DNA from: Alphaproteobacteria bacterium
Lineage (GTDB): Bacteria; Myxococcota_A; UBA796; UBA2385
Assembly: GCA_020632755.1 (NCBI GenBank)
Contig: JACKEY010000006.1
Coordinates: forward strand, 434,001 to 498,000
Length of the DNA: 64,000 nt
Direction: 5' to 3'
Below, in pieces: positions 32,278 through 40,993 of the stretch; the first letter of the stretch is position 1, and each line of letters opens with the position of its first letter. Made by a program: the position numbers and the translations under genes. Under the pieces are notes generated by a model. The model saw nothing but the letters and a program-made list of their open reading frames with translations, was not told the DNA's origin and searched no databases.

Positions 32278-33975
32278 ATGACCTTCCCGATCCTTCCGCT
32301 GGCCGCCAGCCTGATCGCGTGCAGCCGTCCCGACTACGGCTTCTCCCAGCTCAACCTCGAGCTCGAGGTCACCTCGCCCGAGTACGGCGTGTTCCTGGGT
32401 GAAGAAGGGGCGGTGGTCGAAGGCCGCGTCAGCCCGGCCGGTGCCGTGCTCCTCATCGAAGGCGAGCAGGTCCAGGTCGGCGAAGGCGGCAACTTCTCCT
32501 ACACCCTGCCGATGGAAGGCCTCGACTACCGGATGATCGACGTCGAAGCCCGCATGGCCGACCAGTACGCCCGCGAGCGCATCCCGGTCTTCTCCGGCAC
32601 GAACCCGGTCGAGCTGTGGCCCGGCGCGGCCACCGCCCGGTTCACCACGGCGGGCCTGGACCAGCTGGGCGAGAGCGTCGGGGCCATCGTCGACGCCACC
32701 GGCTGGGACACCATGATCGCCGACGCCATCCCCAGCGTGGACACCGACTACGTCGACGTCTACACGACCGGCGTCACCCACCAGCCCACCATCGCCTACC
32801 TGGACCCCGGGGCCACCGGCATCGCCGCCCAGATCGTGATGCAGGACATCTCGCTGGGCATCGAGATCAACGCCCTCGACGGCATCTTCGTCGTGCCCAT
32901 CTCGGTCGGCTTCGAAGCCATCACCATCGACGCCCTGCTGCTGCCCTACCTCGACGACGACAAGGTCCTGTGGCTCGAGCTGTCCGAAGCGGCCATCGAC
33001 ATCGGCGCGGCCGACTTCGAGATCGGCGCCCTCGACGGCTACCTGCTCGAGCTGGCCACCGACGCGGTGCTCAGCCTGATCGAGCCCCTGTCCGACGTGC
33101 TGCTCGACTTCCTGCTGGCCGAGTACGGCACCATCGAGCTGTTCGGGCCCCTGGCCTTCGAGACCGACCTGCTCGGCACCTCGCTGGCGGCGGAGGTCGA
33201 CGACCTGCAGACCGACGTGCAGGGCCTGGGCCTGGGCCTGGGCATCGGCATCAACGAACCCGCCGGCTCCAGCGTCGGCCGCGTCGCCATGCCCGACGAA
33301 GACGCCGGCGCCACCGAAGCCCACGCCGTGGCCGCCCTGCACGAGGGCCTGTTCCAGCTGCTGCTCGAAGACGCGCTCATCGGCCTGCTGGCCGACTTCG
33401 ACCTGTCGGGCACCTACGGCGACATCCTGGGCAACATGCTGACCACCCTGCCCGGCGGCGACGACGCCCCCGGCGGCGGCTGGTGCATCGACCTCGACCC
33501 GGGCGACGCCTACGTGGTCCGCATGAAGGAATCGACCCTGCCGGTGGCCCAGCTGCACATGCCCGACTTCCGGTTCAACGCCGGCACCGGCAGTGACTGC
33601 GAGCCCTGGCTCGAGTCCAGCCTCGAAGTCACCCTGGACCTGGGCTTCGAGAACGGCACCAAGCTGGCCCTGGACGTCGAGGTGCCCGATGGCGCCATCT
33701 ACTACTACGGCTCGCAGGACGAGTGGACGGAAGACGAGGTGGTCGCGGGCCTGGGCACGACCCTGTCGACCCTCATCGGCCTGGCCGGCGGCTTCCTGGA
33801 CTTCGACATCGCCGACCTGCTCGGTGGGCTGGCCGGCGACGGCAGCGACCCGATCACCGCCGCGCTCGGTGACGAGCTCGACGTGAAGGTCACCGACAGC
33901 CGCAAGCTCTACAACGCCGACGGCAGCTGGACGGAAGGCATGTACGTCCTCAGCCTGAACGTGTTCAAGGAGTAG
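32278..33975 (+). CDS. Predicted lipoprotein of unknown function
   Basis: A 565-residue protein with a signal peptide and LIAC lipobox; ATG 32278 follows CGGAG by 7 nt. After a short Ig-like domain (EVTSPEYGVFLGEEGAVVEG, typical of cell-surface proteins) it consists of long, even strands rich in Leu, Ile, Asp and Gly (IALDGIF-like blocks, YLLELATDAVLSLIEPLSD). It ends with a Cys-containing segment (WCIDLDPGD, SDCEPW). The amphipathic pattern suggests a lipid-binding or barrel-like fold, but I do not recognise a family. It is transcribed away from the sulfatase-fold gene, with about 205 bp between the two starts that hold the two promoters and no further gene. Confidence 0.75.
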   Translation: MTFPILPLAASLIACSRPDYGFSQLNLELEVTSPEYGVFLGEEGAVVEGRVSPAGAVLLIEGEQVQVGEGGNFSYTLPMEGLDYRMIDVEARMADQYARERIPVFSGTNPVELWPGAATARFTTAGLDQLGESVGAIVDATGWDTMIADAIPSVDTDYVDVYTTGVTHQPTIAYLDPGATGIAAQIVMQDISLGIEINALDGIFVVPISVGFEAITIDALLLPYLDDDKVLWLELSEAAIDIGAADFEIGALDGYLLELATDAVLSLIEPLSDVLLDFLLAEYGTIELFGPLAFETDLLGTSLAAEVDDLQTDVQGLGLGLGIGINEPAGSSVGRVAMPDEDAGATEAHAVAALHEGLFQLLLEDALIGLLADFDLSGTYGDILGNMLTTLPGGDDAPGGGWCIDLDPGDAYVVRMKESTLPVAQLHMPDFRFNAGTGSDCEPWLESSLEVTLDLGFENGTKLALDVEVPDGAIYYYGSQDEWTEDEVVAGLGTTLSTLIGLAGGFLDFDIADLLGGLAGDGSDPITAALGDELDVKVTDSRKLYNADGSWTEGMYVLSLNVFKE

Positions 33976-34011
33976 CTCGCGCCGGCTCCGGGGCGCAGCC
34001 TCGGGGCGCGC

Positions 34012-35475
34012 TCAGCGGGCCGACAGCGGCCAGGCGTGCTGCCGGACCAGGTCGTCCTCGTCCCGCAGCCACTGGCCCAGCCACGCGCCGGTGGCGCCCG
34101 ACTGCAGGTTCGGGCGGCCTTCGAGCGGGAAGGTCGCTTCGCACAGGTCGTCGGGGGGGTGCCAGGACCCGGTCGCGGGGTCCCAGGCCACCAGGGTGAC
34201 GTAGGGGATCAGGTCGTCGTCGCGCCAGTCGTAGGCCCAGGCGATCCATCGATCCTCGCCGGCCCAGACCGGGCTCGAGACGTCGAGCAGGGGGGCGAGG
34301 GGCTCGCCGCGGGAGAGGGTGCCGGTGGGCAGGTCGATCGAGAACCGGGCTCCGTCGGACGTGAAGCCGTCGACCCCGCGGTCGTGGAGGTGCCAGCCGG
34401 TCGTGGCCACGGGCTCGTCGTCGGGCTCGTCGCGGACGAGGGGGATGCGCTCGTGGGACCGGCGATCGTAGGCGTCCAGCACCCCGCCCTCGACCACGAG
34501 CACGGTGTCATCGACCACGCCAAGGATGTGCTCGTCGCCGAGCCACCACGGCAGCAGCGGGTCCTCGACGGTGACGGTCCCGCCGTCGATGTCGACCCGC
34601 CAGGTCTGCATCCGGACGCCCGGCACGTACAGCCAGACCACGGGCCGCCCGTCTTGGAGGCCCTGGGCGGGCCGGGGCAGGTAGCGGGCGTAGAGGGTGT
34701 CGAAGTCCAGGTCGCCGGGGTCGAAGGGGGCGGCCCACTGGGTGCGGCCGGTCCAGCGGTCGGCGACGACGATGCGCAGCGGGTCGGGATCGGCCCTGGG
34801 GCGGGCGATGCGGATGGTGTGGTCGCCGATCGCCCACCACGACGACAGCTGGGCGGTCAGCGGCGTCGGCAGCTCGGTCGCCACGACCTCTTCGCCGATG
34901 TCGATGGCGACGGGGTCGTCGTCCCACCAGGGCTCGGTCGCCTCGGTCCACAGCCAGTCCTGGACGAACCGCGTCGCGAACCAGCGGTCGTCGACGTCCG
35001 CGCCGCACTCCTGCCACAGCCGCTCGCGCTGGGCGACGGGCAGCGGCCCGCGCTCGGCGATGCGTGCGAAGACCTCGTCGCGGCGCAGCCCCTTGCTGCC
35101 GTAGTCGTCGTGGTTCCGGATCCACTCCTCGCGGAACACCCGCGGGTGGGCGCGAGCGACCAGCCCCTCGGCCTCGTCGACGGCGTGGGCCAGCTCGTGC
35201 CAGACGATCGACTGGGTCAGGTAGCTGGCCCGGATGTAGATCGGGTCGCCCGGCCCGTTGTACAGCCCGGCCCAGCTCTGCCAGGCGTCGGGGACGACCA
35301 TCAGCTGCGGCACGCAGGCGGTCTCGCGGCCCGACATGGCCGCGAAGTCGTCGATGGCCTGCTGCACGCGGGCTTCTTCTTCGGGCGTGGCCAGGTCATC
35401 GGGGTCGTAGACCTCGACCTGCGACAGCGGGGTGCAGTCGGCGCAGCCGGCGAGCAGCAGGAACAGGAGACCCAT
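34012..35475 (-). CDS. Lipoprotein with HExxH zinc-peptidase motif and propeller-like C-terminus
   Basis: A 487-residue protein with a short signal and LLAGC lipobox (Cys11). Residues 93-97 are HELAH in SIVWHELAHAVDEAEG, a gluzincin-type zinc site, preceded by a small domain that predicts an alpha/beta start (VPQLMVVPDAWQSW). From about residue 200 on, Trp- and Asp-rich blades (VVADRWTGRTQW, VWLYVPGVRMQTW, WIAWAYDWRD) suggest a beta-propeller. It could be a secreted metallopeptidase or an inactive relative. It is preceded by a short gap from the HD phosphohydrolase and stands alone on the minus strand. Confidence 0.75.
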   Translation of the reverse strand: MGLLFLLLAGCADCTPLSQVEVYDPDDLATPEEEARVQQAIDDFAAMSGRETACVPQLMVVPDAWQSWAGLYNGPGDPIYIRASYLTQSIVWHELAHAVDEAEGLVARAHPRVFREEWIRNHDDYGSKGLRRDEVFARIAERGPLPVAQRERLWQECGADVDDRWFATRFVQDWLWTEATEPWWDDDPVAIDIGEEVVATELPTPLTAQLSSWWAIGDHTIRIARPRADPDPLRIVVADRWTGRTQWAAPFDPGDLDFDTLYARYLPRPAQGLQDGRPVVWLYVPGVRMQTWRVDIDGGTVTVEDPLLPWWLGDEHILGVVDDTVLVVEGGVLDAYDRRSHERIPLVRDEPDDEPVATTGWHLHDRGVDGFTSDGARFSIDLPTGTLSRGEPLAPLLDVSSPVWAGEDRWIAWAYDWRDDDLIPYVTLVAWDPATGSWHPPDDLCEATFPLEGRPNLQSGATGAWLGQWLRDEDDLVRQHAWPLSAR

Positions 35476-35522
35476 GGCGGCAGGCTACCCGGCCGACGCG
35501 TCGTCGGGGTGCAGTCTGCGGC

Positions 35523-36203
35523 TCACTCCGCCGCCCACTCCGCAGCGGCTGCGGCTTCGCGCTGCAGCTGCCCCAGGTAGGCCTGCAGGAAGGCGTGGCG
35601 CTGCCGGGCCTCGGCGCGGGCGGCCTCGCTGTGCATGGTGGCGGCGAGCTTCAGCAGCTTGCGGGGCAGGTGGTCGGCGGCGTTGCGCACGTCGTCCAGG
35701 GTCCGGCCGCTCGTGCCCAGCGGATCGGCGGGGTCGTAGAACCGGGTCGGACTGCGCGGCGCGAAGGTCTGGGCGCAGGCCAGGTTGCGGGCCAGGCCGA
35801 CCGCGCCGATGGCGTCGAGCCGGTCGGCATCCTGCAGCACGGCCCCGAGCGGGGTGGTCGGCGGCAGGCCCCGCGACCACGAGCAGGTGCGCACGGCCTC
35901 GACGACGGCGGCGACCTCGGCGGCGTCGTAGCCGGCGGTCGCCAGGTGTCCCCGGCTGGCCTCGGCGCTGGCTTCGCTGCCGAGCGGCCGGTCGGGGCTG
36001 TCCTTGGGGATGTTCACCAGGTCGTGGACCAGGGCGGCGGCGCCCGCCAGCTCGACGTCGGCGCCGAGCTCGGGGGCCAGGCGCAGGGCCCAGGCGTAGA
36101 CCCGCAGGATGTGGTCGGCGTCGTGGGCCAGGTCGGTGGTGGGCAGCAGGGCTGCGATGTCGGCCCACAAGGCGCGGTGGCGAGGGAAGGCGAAGCGGGG
36201 CAT
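35523..36203 (-). CDS. HD-domain phosphohydrolase
   Basis: A 226-residue protein with the HD pattern: HDADHILRVYAWAL, AALVHDLVNIPKD (HD pair) and LQDADRLDAIGAVG. This is the layout of YedJ-like HD hydrolases, which act on nucleotides or related phosphates; the substrate is not known. The start is ATG 36203; the much longer reading frame upstream is antisense to the next gene. It diverges from the polytopic membrane protein gene (48 bp). Confidence 0.88.
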   Translation of the reverse strand: MPRFAFPRHRALWADIAALLPTTDLAHDADHILRVYAWALRLAPELGADVELAGAAALVHDLVNIPKDSPDRPLGSEASAEASRGHLATAGYDAAEVAAVVEAVRTCSWSRGLPPTTPLGAVLQDADRLDAIGAVGLARNLACAQTFAPRSPTRFYDPADPLGTSGRTLDDVRNAADHLPRKLLKLAATMHSEAARAEARQRHAFLQAYLGQLQREAAAAAEWAAE

Positions 36204-36251
36204 CGGCGGGACCCGGGTCTGGGCTGGGAGACGGAGGTAGGGTGCGACGTC

Positions 36252-38312
36252 ATGCGCTACCTCGTCCCGTCGCTGCTCGCCCTGCTGCTGGCCCTGCTGC
36301 TGGGGATGCCGTCCGCGGCCCGGGCCGACGCCGGGCCGGCGGGCATGGTGGCCGAGGGGGATCGGCTCGGCCCGGCGGTGGTGACCGCGGTGGAGCTGCA
36401 CGCCGAGTACGAGCGCATCCACCTGTCGGTGGGCGAGGTCGTGCTGCCGCCGGTCGAGCTGCTCGCCGTGCGCCCGGGGCGGAGCGGCATGTGCGTGCAC
36501 CGCGGCCGCACGGCCTTCCCGCGGTGGGACATGGCCGAGGAGCGGCCGTGGCCGACCGACCCCGAGGACGCCTGGATCGAAGGCGAGCGGGCGCCGCAGA
36601 ACCCGGAGGAGGAGGCCTTCGCCGCGGTCTGCGCGCGGATGGAGTCGACCGAGGCCCGTCCCCTGCAGATCGTGGTGCCGACCGGGCCCGCTGCCGGGGA
36701 GGCGCCGCCTGCTGACGGACCTCGGCCCTCCGAGCAGCCCTCGGACGAGCGCACCTGGCCCGAGACCGAAGCCACCGCCGCGCCCGCGCCCGCTCCCAGC
36801 GTGCGCCCGGCCTGGGTCAGCTTCGCCGTGGCCGGCGCCCTGGGCGTGGGCGGGCTGCTGGCGCTGAGCCTGGGCCTGGGCGGCATGCGCGAGCCGGGCG
36901 TGAAGCGGGACGCGCTGGCGCTCACGGTCCTGGGGCTGGTGGCGCGGGTCGGCGCCGGGCCCTGGTCGATCTTCAACGGCGGCGGCGCGGCCTGGGAGAA
37001 GCTGGCGCTGGCGATGGGCCTGCGGGTGCCGCCCGATCTGTACGGCGACGGCTATGCGCTGCTGCACCAGGCCGGCAGCCTGGGGGCGGGGGTGACGGTC
37101 GGGTCCGCGCTGGGCGTGCAGCTGTTGCTGTCGGTCCTGGCGGTGCCGGCGCTGTTCGCGGTGCTGCGGGCCCTTCACGGACCGCTGGTCGCTCGGGCCG
37201 GCGCCCTGGCCCTGGCCGTGCTGCCGCTGGCCCTGTGGTTGTCCAGCACCGAGGTGATGACCGGCCCGGCGTCGACCCTGTGCCTGCTGTCGGCGGCCTG
37301 CGCCGTCACGCCCGGGGTCGTCGCCGGTCTCGCTGCGGGCCTGCTGGCCGGCGCGGCGGTCCACACCCGGCCCGAGTGCCTGCTGTTCCTGCCGGCCATC
37401 GCCTCGCTGCCCCTGGCGGTCCGCGGCCGGGCCGCCCTCCGCGAGCCGGGTCCCTGGCTGGCCCTGGTGCTCGGCGGTGTGCTGGCCGGGATCCGCCTCT
37501 GGACCCTGCCCACCGACGGGGCCGCGCCCCTCGACCTGGCCCGCCTGTCCTCGCCCGCGGCCTGGCTCGGCGTCCTGCTCCCTCGCTTCGCCGGCGAGGG
37601 CCCCCTGATCCACGTCGCCCTCGATCTGCGCTGGTCCTCGCCGCTCCTCGCCCTCGCCCTGCCCCTCGCCCTGTGGCGCTCCCCGGATCGGGCCCGCCTG
37701 GCGCCGTGGCTCCTGTGGCTGCTGCCGACGGTGGTGCTGGTGACGAAGTCCTGGCCCCTCGCCGACGCCCTGCGGCTGCAGCTGCTGGTCGCGCCCGCAT
37801 GGTGCGCCCTGGTCGGCGTCGCCGCCGCCTCGGGGTCCGAGCGCCACGCCCGCCTGGCGCTCCTGCCCGTGGCGGCCCTGGTCGCCCTGCCGCTGCTGTG
37901 GGGCGGCCCCGGCTTCGCCCGCCAGGACGAGTGGCGCCTGCTGCGCGACGGCCTGCCCGACGTGCCCGAGACCCGCACCCTGCGCTACGTCGGCTCCCCC
38001 CGGGATCGCCTGCGGCACGAGGTCGTGGCCCCGGGCCACCAGTTCGTCCCCCTCGCCGAGGGGCCCGTGCAGGACGGGGAGATCCTGCTGGTCGACGTGG
38101 CCTGCCACGTCGAGCCCACGGCGGCTGCCTGTCGCCGGGCCCTCGAGACCTGCGCCGATCAGCGGGTCATCGCCGAGCGTCTGGCCCCTCGACGGGTCGA
38201 TCTCGACGAGCAGCTGGCCGAGCCGGCGTCGTCCGACCCGCTGCGCCTCGCCCTGATCGAGCTGTCGGGCTGTCGGGCGCCCGAGACGCCGCCGGTCAGC
38301 CCGCCCGGGTGA
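36252..38312 (+). CDS. Polytopic membrane protein with N-terminal periplasmic domain
   Basis: A 686-residue protein: signal peptide (LLALLLALLLGMPSAARA), a 120-residue exported domain with a Cys pair and Pro/Glu-rich linker (about 145-185), then at least ten membrane segments and a C-terminal exported domain with four cysteines (CHVEPTAAACRRALETC). The membrane part, with HTRPECLLFLPAIASLPL, resembles PMT-like glycosyltransferase scaffolds, but no catalytic Asp-rich loop is clear. It could handle lipid-linked sugars or be a transporter. Its end overlaps the convergent hydrolase gene by 17 bp. Confidence 0.65.
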   Translation: MRYLVPSLLALLLALLLGMPSAARADAGPAGMVAEGDRLGPAVVTAVELHAEYERIHLSVGEVVLPPVELLAVRPGRSGMCVHRGRTAFPRWDMAEERPWPTDPEDAWIEGERAPQNPEEEAFAAVCARMESTEARPLQIVVPTGPAAGEAPPADGPRPSEQPSDERTWPETEATAAPAPAPSVRPAWVSFAVAGALGVGGLLALSLGLGGMREPGVKRDALALTVLGLVARVGAGPWSIFNGGGAAWEKLALAMGLRVPPDLYGDGYALLHQAGSLGAGVTVGSALGVQLLLSVLAVPALFAVLRALHGPLVARAGALALAVLPLALWLSSTEVMTGPASTLCLLSAACAVTPGVVAGLAAGLLAGAAVHTRPECLLFLPAIASLPLAVRGRAALREPGPWLALVLGGVLAGIRLWTLPTDGAAPLDLARLSSPAAWLGVLLPRFAGEGPLIHVALDLRWSSPLLALALPLALWRSPDRARLAPWLLWLLPTVVLVTKSWPLADALRLQLLVAPAWCALVGVAAASGSERHARLALLPVAALVALPLLWGGPGFARQDEWRLLRDGLPDVPETRTLRYVGSPRDRLRHEVVAPGHQFVPLAEGPVQDGEILLVDVACHVEPTAAACRRALETCADQRVIAERLAPRRVDLDEQLAEPASSDPLRLALIELSGCRAPETPPVSPPG

Positions 38313-39207
38313 GCACCCGCAGCTTGCGGGTGATGGCCCGGTGGGCGCTCAGCGTGCCGGCCCGCAGCCATTGGGGCCGCGGGGGCGCCACGTTCCGCGG
38401 GTGGTCGTTGATCTGGAACCACGGCAGGGCCCCGTCCCGCTGGCCGTCGGCGGCGGCGTGCAGCATGCGGGTGGCGTGTCGGAATTCGCCGGGCTGGGCG
38501 TGGTCGACGCCGGCCTGCAGGCGGACGTAGGGGCAGCGCAGCTGCGGCAGGTGGCGGACGGCTTCGCGGGGCACCCAGTAGACCTCGTCGTCCAGGGTGT
38601 GGCCCGCGGCGGGCGCCATGCGGGCGCCGCCGGCCGTGATGATCTCGCGGTCGCAGGGGCCTTCCCAGTCGATGAGCCAGGCCACGTCCAGATCGGGCAT
38701 CGCCGCGGCGCCGACCCCCATCGCCACGCCCATCGAGACGCAGACGATGCCGACCTGGTCGGCGGCGACGTCGGCGCGCTGCTGCAGGGCGCGCACGCAG
38801 GTGGCGACATCGTCCTGGTGTTCCGGACCGCCGTAGTCCTCTTCGCCCCAGCTGTCGCCGCGACCGGCCGGGTCGAAGCGCAGGGCCACGCAGCCCAGGC
38901 GGGCCACCTCGTCGGCGCTGATCGGCGCGAGCAGGCTGTCGAACACATCGCCGCCGTCGTCGATGCCGGGGCACAGCACGACGCCGGGCAGGGGGTCGCC
39001 GCCGAAGGCCGCGGGATCGGCCGGGCGGTGGATCCAGGCCTGCAGCTGGTAGCCGACGGTGCTGCGCAGGCGGATGGGCTCGACGACGACCGCCGGTCCC
39101 CGCCGGGCGGCGGCCAGGCGCAGGGCCTTGGCGGCGCGGCGCTCCACGGCCATGCCCGCCCGGAAGGCGGCGCTGGGACGGGGGCGGGGCGAAGGCGCGT
39201 CGCTCAT
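38296..39207 (-). CDS. Alpha/beta hydrolase
   Basis: A 303-residue protein with the fold's oxyanion and strand motifs (PLPGVVLCPGIDDGGDVFD, ALRFDPAGRGDSWGEEDYGG) and a nucleophile elbow reading VCVSMGVAMG, where the first Gly of GxSxG is Cys. A late His (possibly in INDHPRN or HAQPGEF) would complete the triad. Related proteins are exported or cytoplasmic serine hydrolases of esters or peptides. Its ATG overlaps the stop of the M28 peptidase gene upstream, so they are co-translated. Confidence 0.8.
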   Translation of the reverse strand: MSDAPSPRPRPSAAFRAGMAVERRAAKALRLAAARRGPAVVVEPIRLRSTVGYQLQAWIHRPADPAAFGGDPLPGVVLCPGIDDGGDVFDSLLAPISADEVARLGCVALRFDPAGRGDSWGEEDYGGPEHQDDVATCVRALQQRADVAADQVGIVCVSMGVAMGVGAAAMPDLDVAWLIDWEGPCDREIITAGGARMAPAAGHTLDDEVYWVPREAVRHLPQLRCPYVRLQAGVDHAQPGEFRHATRMLHAAADGQRDGALPWFQINDHPRNVAPPRPQWLRAGTLSAHRAITRKLRVLTRAG

Positions 39208-40709
39208 GGGGCGTCCGGGGGCGGCGAGGAGGAGCGGGAGTATGCCCCGAACACCGGCCAGGCGAGCAGCCACAGGACGGCCCAGGCGCCGGGAGGCACC
39301 AGGGCGTGGAAGGCGAGCTCGCGCAGGTGCCAGGGGGTCAGCAGGTAGGCCGCCGGCAGCAGGGCCAGCAGCGGGTGCAGGCGGGCAGCCAGCGCCGCGA
39401 TGGCGAAGGGCAGGGCCAGCAGCGGATCGACCTGCAGGGCCAGGAGCGTCGACAGGGCGGCGGCCAGGGGCGCGCTGCCGGCGCCGCCCAGGGCCCGGCG
39501 CATGGCGACCACGCAGGCCACGCCCACCGGGAGGACCACGGGCGCGGCTGCCCACCAGCCGGTCGGCGCCAGCCCCATCACCGCCTGGGCGGTCTGCTCG
39601 GCTTCCGACGGGGCCAGGATCCCGTTGCGGGCCAGCAGCCAGGTCACGGCGGCCGCCGGCAGCAGGCCCAGGGCGGCCCGCCAGGACAGGCCCAGCAGGC
39701 CCCGCAGCGCGCCCAGCACCGGCATGCCCTGGCGCGGCCGCAGCAGGTCCCAGGCCCCCGACAGCAGGCCGAGGACGAGCAGGGCCCACACCGCGGGCGC
39801 TGGCAGGACCTGCCGGCCGGCGGTGGCCGCCGCGTCCGGCCCGTCCGGGGGAGGCGAGGGCGCCCGGGCCAGGGCCAGCAGCGCCGTCGCGAGGTCGGCG
39901 AGGGCGCTGTCCTCGGCCTGCCGATCCGTCGGCTGGTGGTAGCGGGGGAACAGCCCGTTCGGATCGCGACCGAGCAGGTGCAGGGCCAGCACGCCGCGGT
40001 CGGCCCAGGGCCGGTGGTCGCTGCGCTCCATGTGGGGCAGGGCGCGGCTGACCACGCGGTAGGGGTAGGGGCTGTCGAGGTCGGCGGTGTCCTGCAGCCA
40101 GGACAGCTGGGCGCCTCCCCAGGCCGGACCCAGGCCGGTCACCGACAGGCGGCCGTGGCCGGTCAGGTCCAGGGCGACGACCAGCTCGGGCCAGGCGTCG
40201 CCGTCCTCCGCCCGCCAGGCGTCGGCCATCGCCTCGGAGCCCAGCAGGCCGCGCTCCTCGGCAGCGGGGAAGCCCAGGCACAGGCGCGCCGGCCCCGCGC
40301 TGGTCGGCCCCAGCGTGCGGGCGACCTCGAGTAGGGCGGCGACCCCCGCCGCGTTGTCGACGGCGCCGGGGCTGCCCGGCACCGAGTCGGGGTGGGCCAG
40401 GAACAGGCGCGTCGGCTGGCCGGCCGTGACGTCGCCTGGCGCGTCGTCGTCGGCGTCCTGGCAGGCCAGCACGCAGGCGGGACAGCCCATGGCGCGGGGC
40501 TTCCAGCCGGCGTCGCGCAGCCGGGTCGCGATGCCGACGGCGGCGGCGCGTTCCTCGGGGCCATCGGCCGGGCGAGGGCCGAGCTCCTCGACCAGCCACG
40601 CGACGTCGGCCTGCATGCGCGCCACGTCCGGCCCGGCCGCTGCGGGCAGGGGGAGGGCGAGCAGGAGCACGAGGAGCGGGGCGAGGAGACGGGCGAGGGG
40701 ACGGGCCAC
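39204..40709 (-). CDS. M28-family peptidase with membrane C-terminus
   Basis: A 501-residue protein starting at GTG 40709 with a signal sequence. The exported M28 domain has the full zinc set: LFLAHPDS, GAVDNAAGV, AAEERGLLGSE, VALDLTGHG and RYHQPTD. The C-terminal 230 residues carry six or more membrane segments, so it is anchored with the catalytic domain outside the cytoplasm. M28 enzymes are aminopeptidases or related amidohydrolases. The downstream alpha/beta hydrolase forms an operon with it. Confidence 0.88.
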   Translation of the reverse strand: MARPLARLLAPLLVLLLALPLPAAAGPDVARMQADVAWLVEELGPRPADGPEERAAAVGIATRLRDAGWKPRAMGCPACVLACQDADDDAPGDVTAGQPTRLFLAHPDSVPGSPGAVDNAAGVAALLEVARTLGPTSAGPARLCLGFPAAEERGLLGSEAMADAWRAEDGDAWPELVVALDLTGHGRLSVTGLGPAWGGAQLSWLQDTADLDSPYPYRVVSRALPHMERSDHRPWADRGVLALHLLGRDPNGLFPRYHQPTDRQAEDSALADLATALLALARAPSPPPDGPDAAATAGRQVLPAPAVWALLVLGLLSGAWDLLRPRQGMPVLGALRGLLGLSWRAALGLLPAAAVTWLLARNGILAPSEAEQTAQAVMGLAPTGWWAAAPVVLPVGVACVVAMRRALGGAGSAPLAAALSTLLALQVDPLLALPFAIAALAARLHPLLALLPAAYLLTPWHLRELAFHALVPPGAWAVLWLLAWPVFGAYSRSSSPPPDAP

Positions 40710-40780
40710 CGCGCAGGCCTATCCCTGGGGAGCCGGTCTGTTGCATCGCGGAGCCGAGTCGGCGGGATAGGCACGCGCCC

Positions 40781-40993
40781 ATGGCAGCCTCCTCCCCCGC
40801 CCGACCCCTCCTCGTCTCGCCCGAGCCTCCCGCCGACGACAGCCGGCGCCGCTGGCCGTCCCAGGACGTGCTCGACGAGCTGCTGGTCGGCCACGGCAAG
40901 GGCGCCGACGCGGACGAGGCCGACCTGGTCGTGCGGCTGCGGCCTCCGCCTCGCGACGACGACGACGACACCGACGAAGAGCCGCGGGGATGA
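40781..40993 (+). CDS. Small acidic protein before the ABC exporter pair
   Basis: A 70-residue protein starting at ATG 40781; its TGA overlaps the ATG of the first ABC half-transporter (ATGA), so it is likely translated. It has a Pro/Arg N-terminus, one predicted helix (QDVLDELLVGHGKGADADEADLVVRL) and an Asp/Glu tail (RDDDDDTDEEP). There is no membrane segment. It may regulate or assist assembly of the exporter, but no family is known to me. Confidence 0.6.
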   Translation: MAASSPARPLLVSPEPPADDSRRRWPSQDVLDELLVGHGKGADADEADLVVRLRPPPRDDDDDTDEEPRG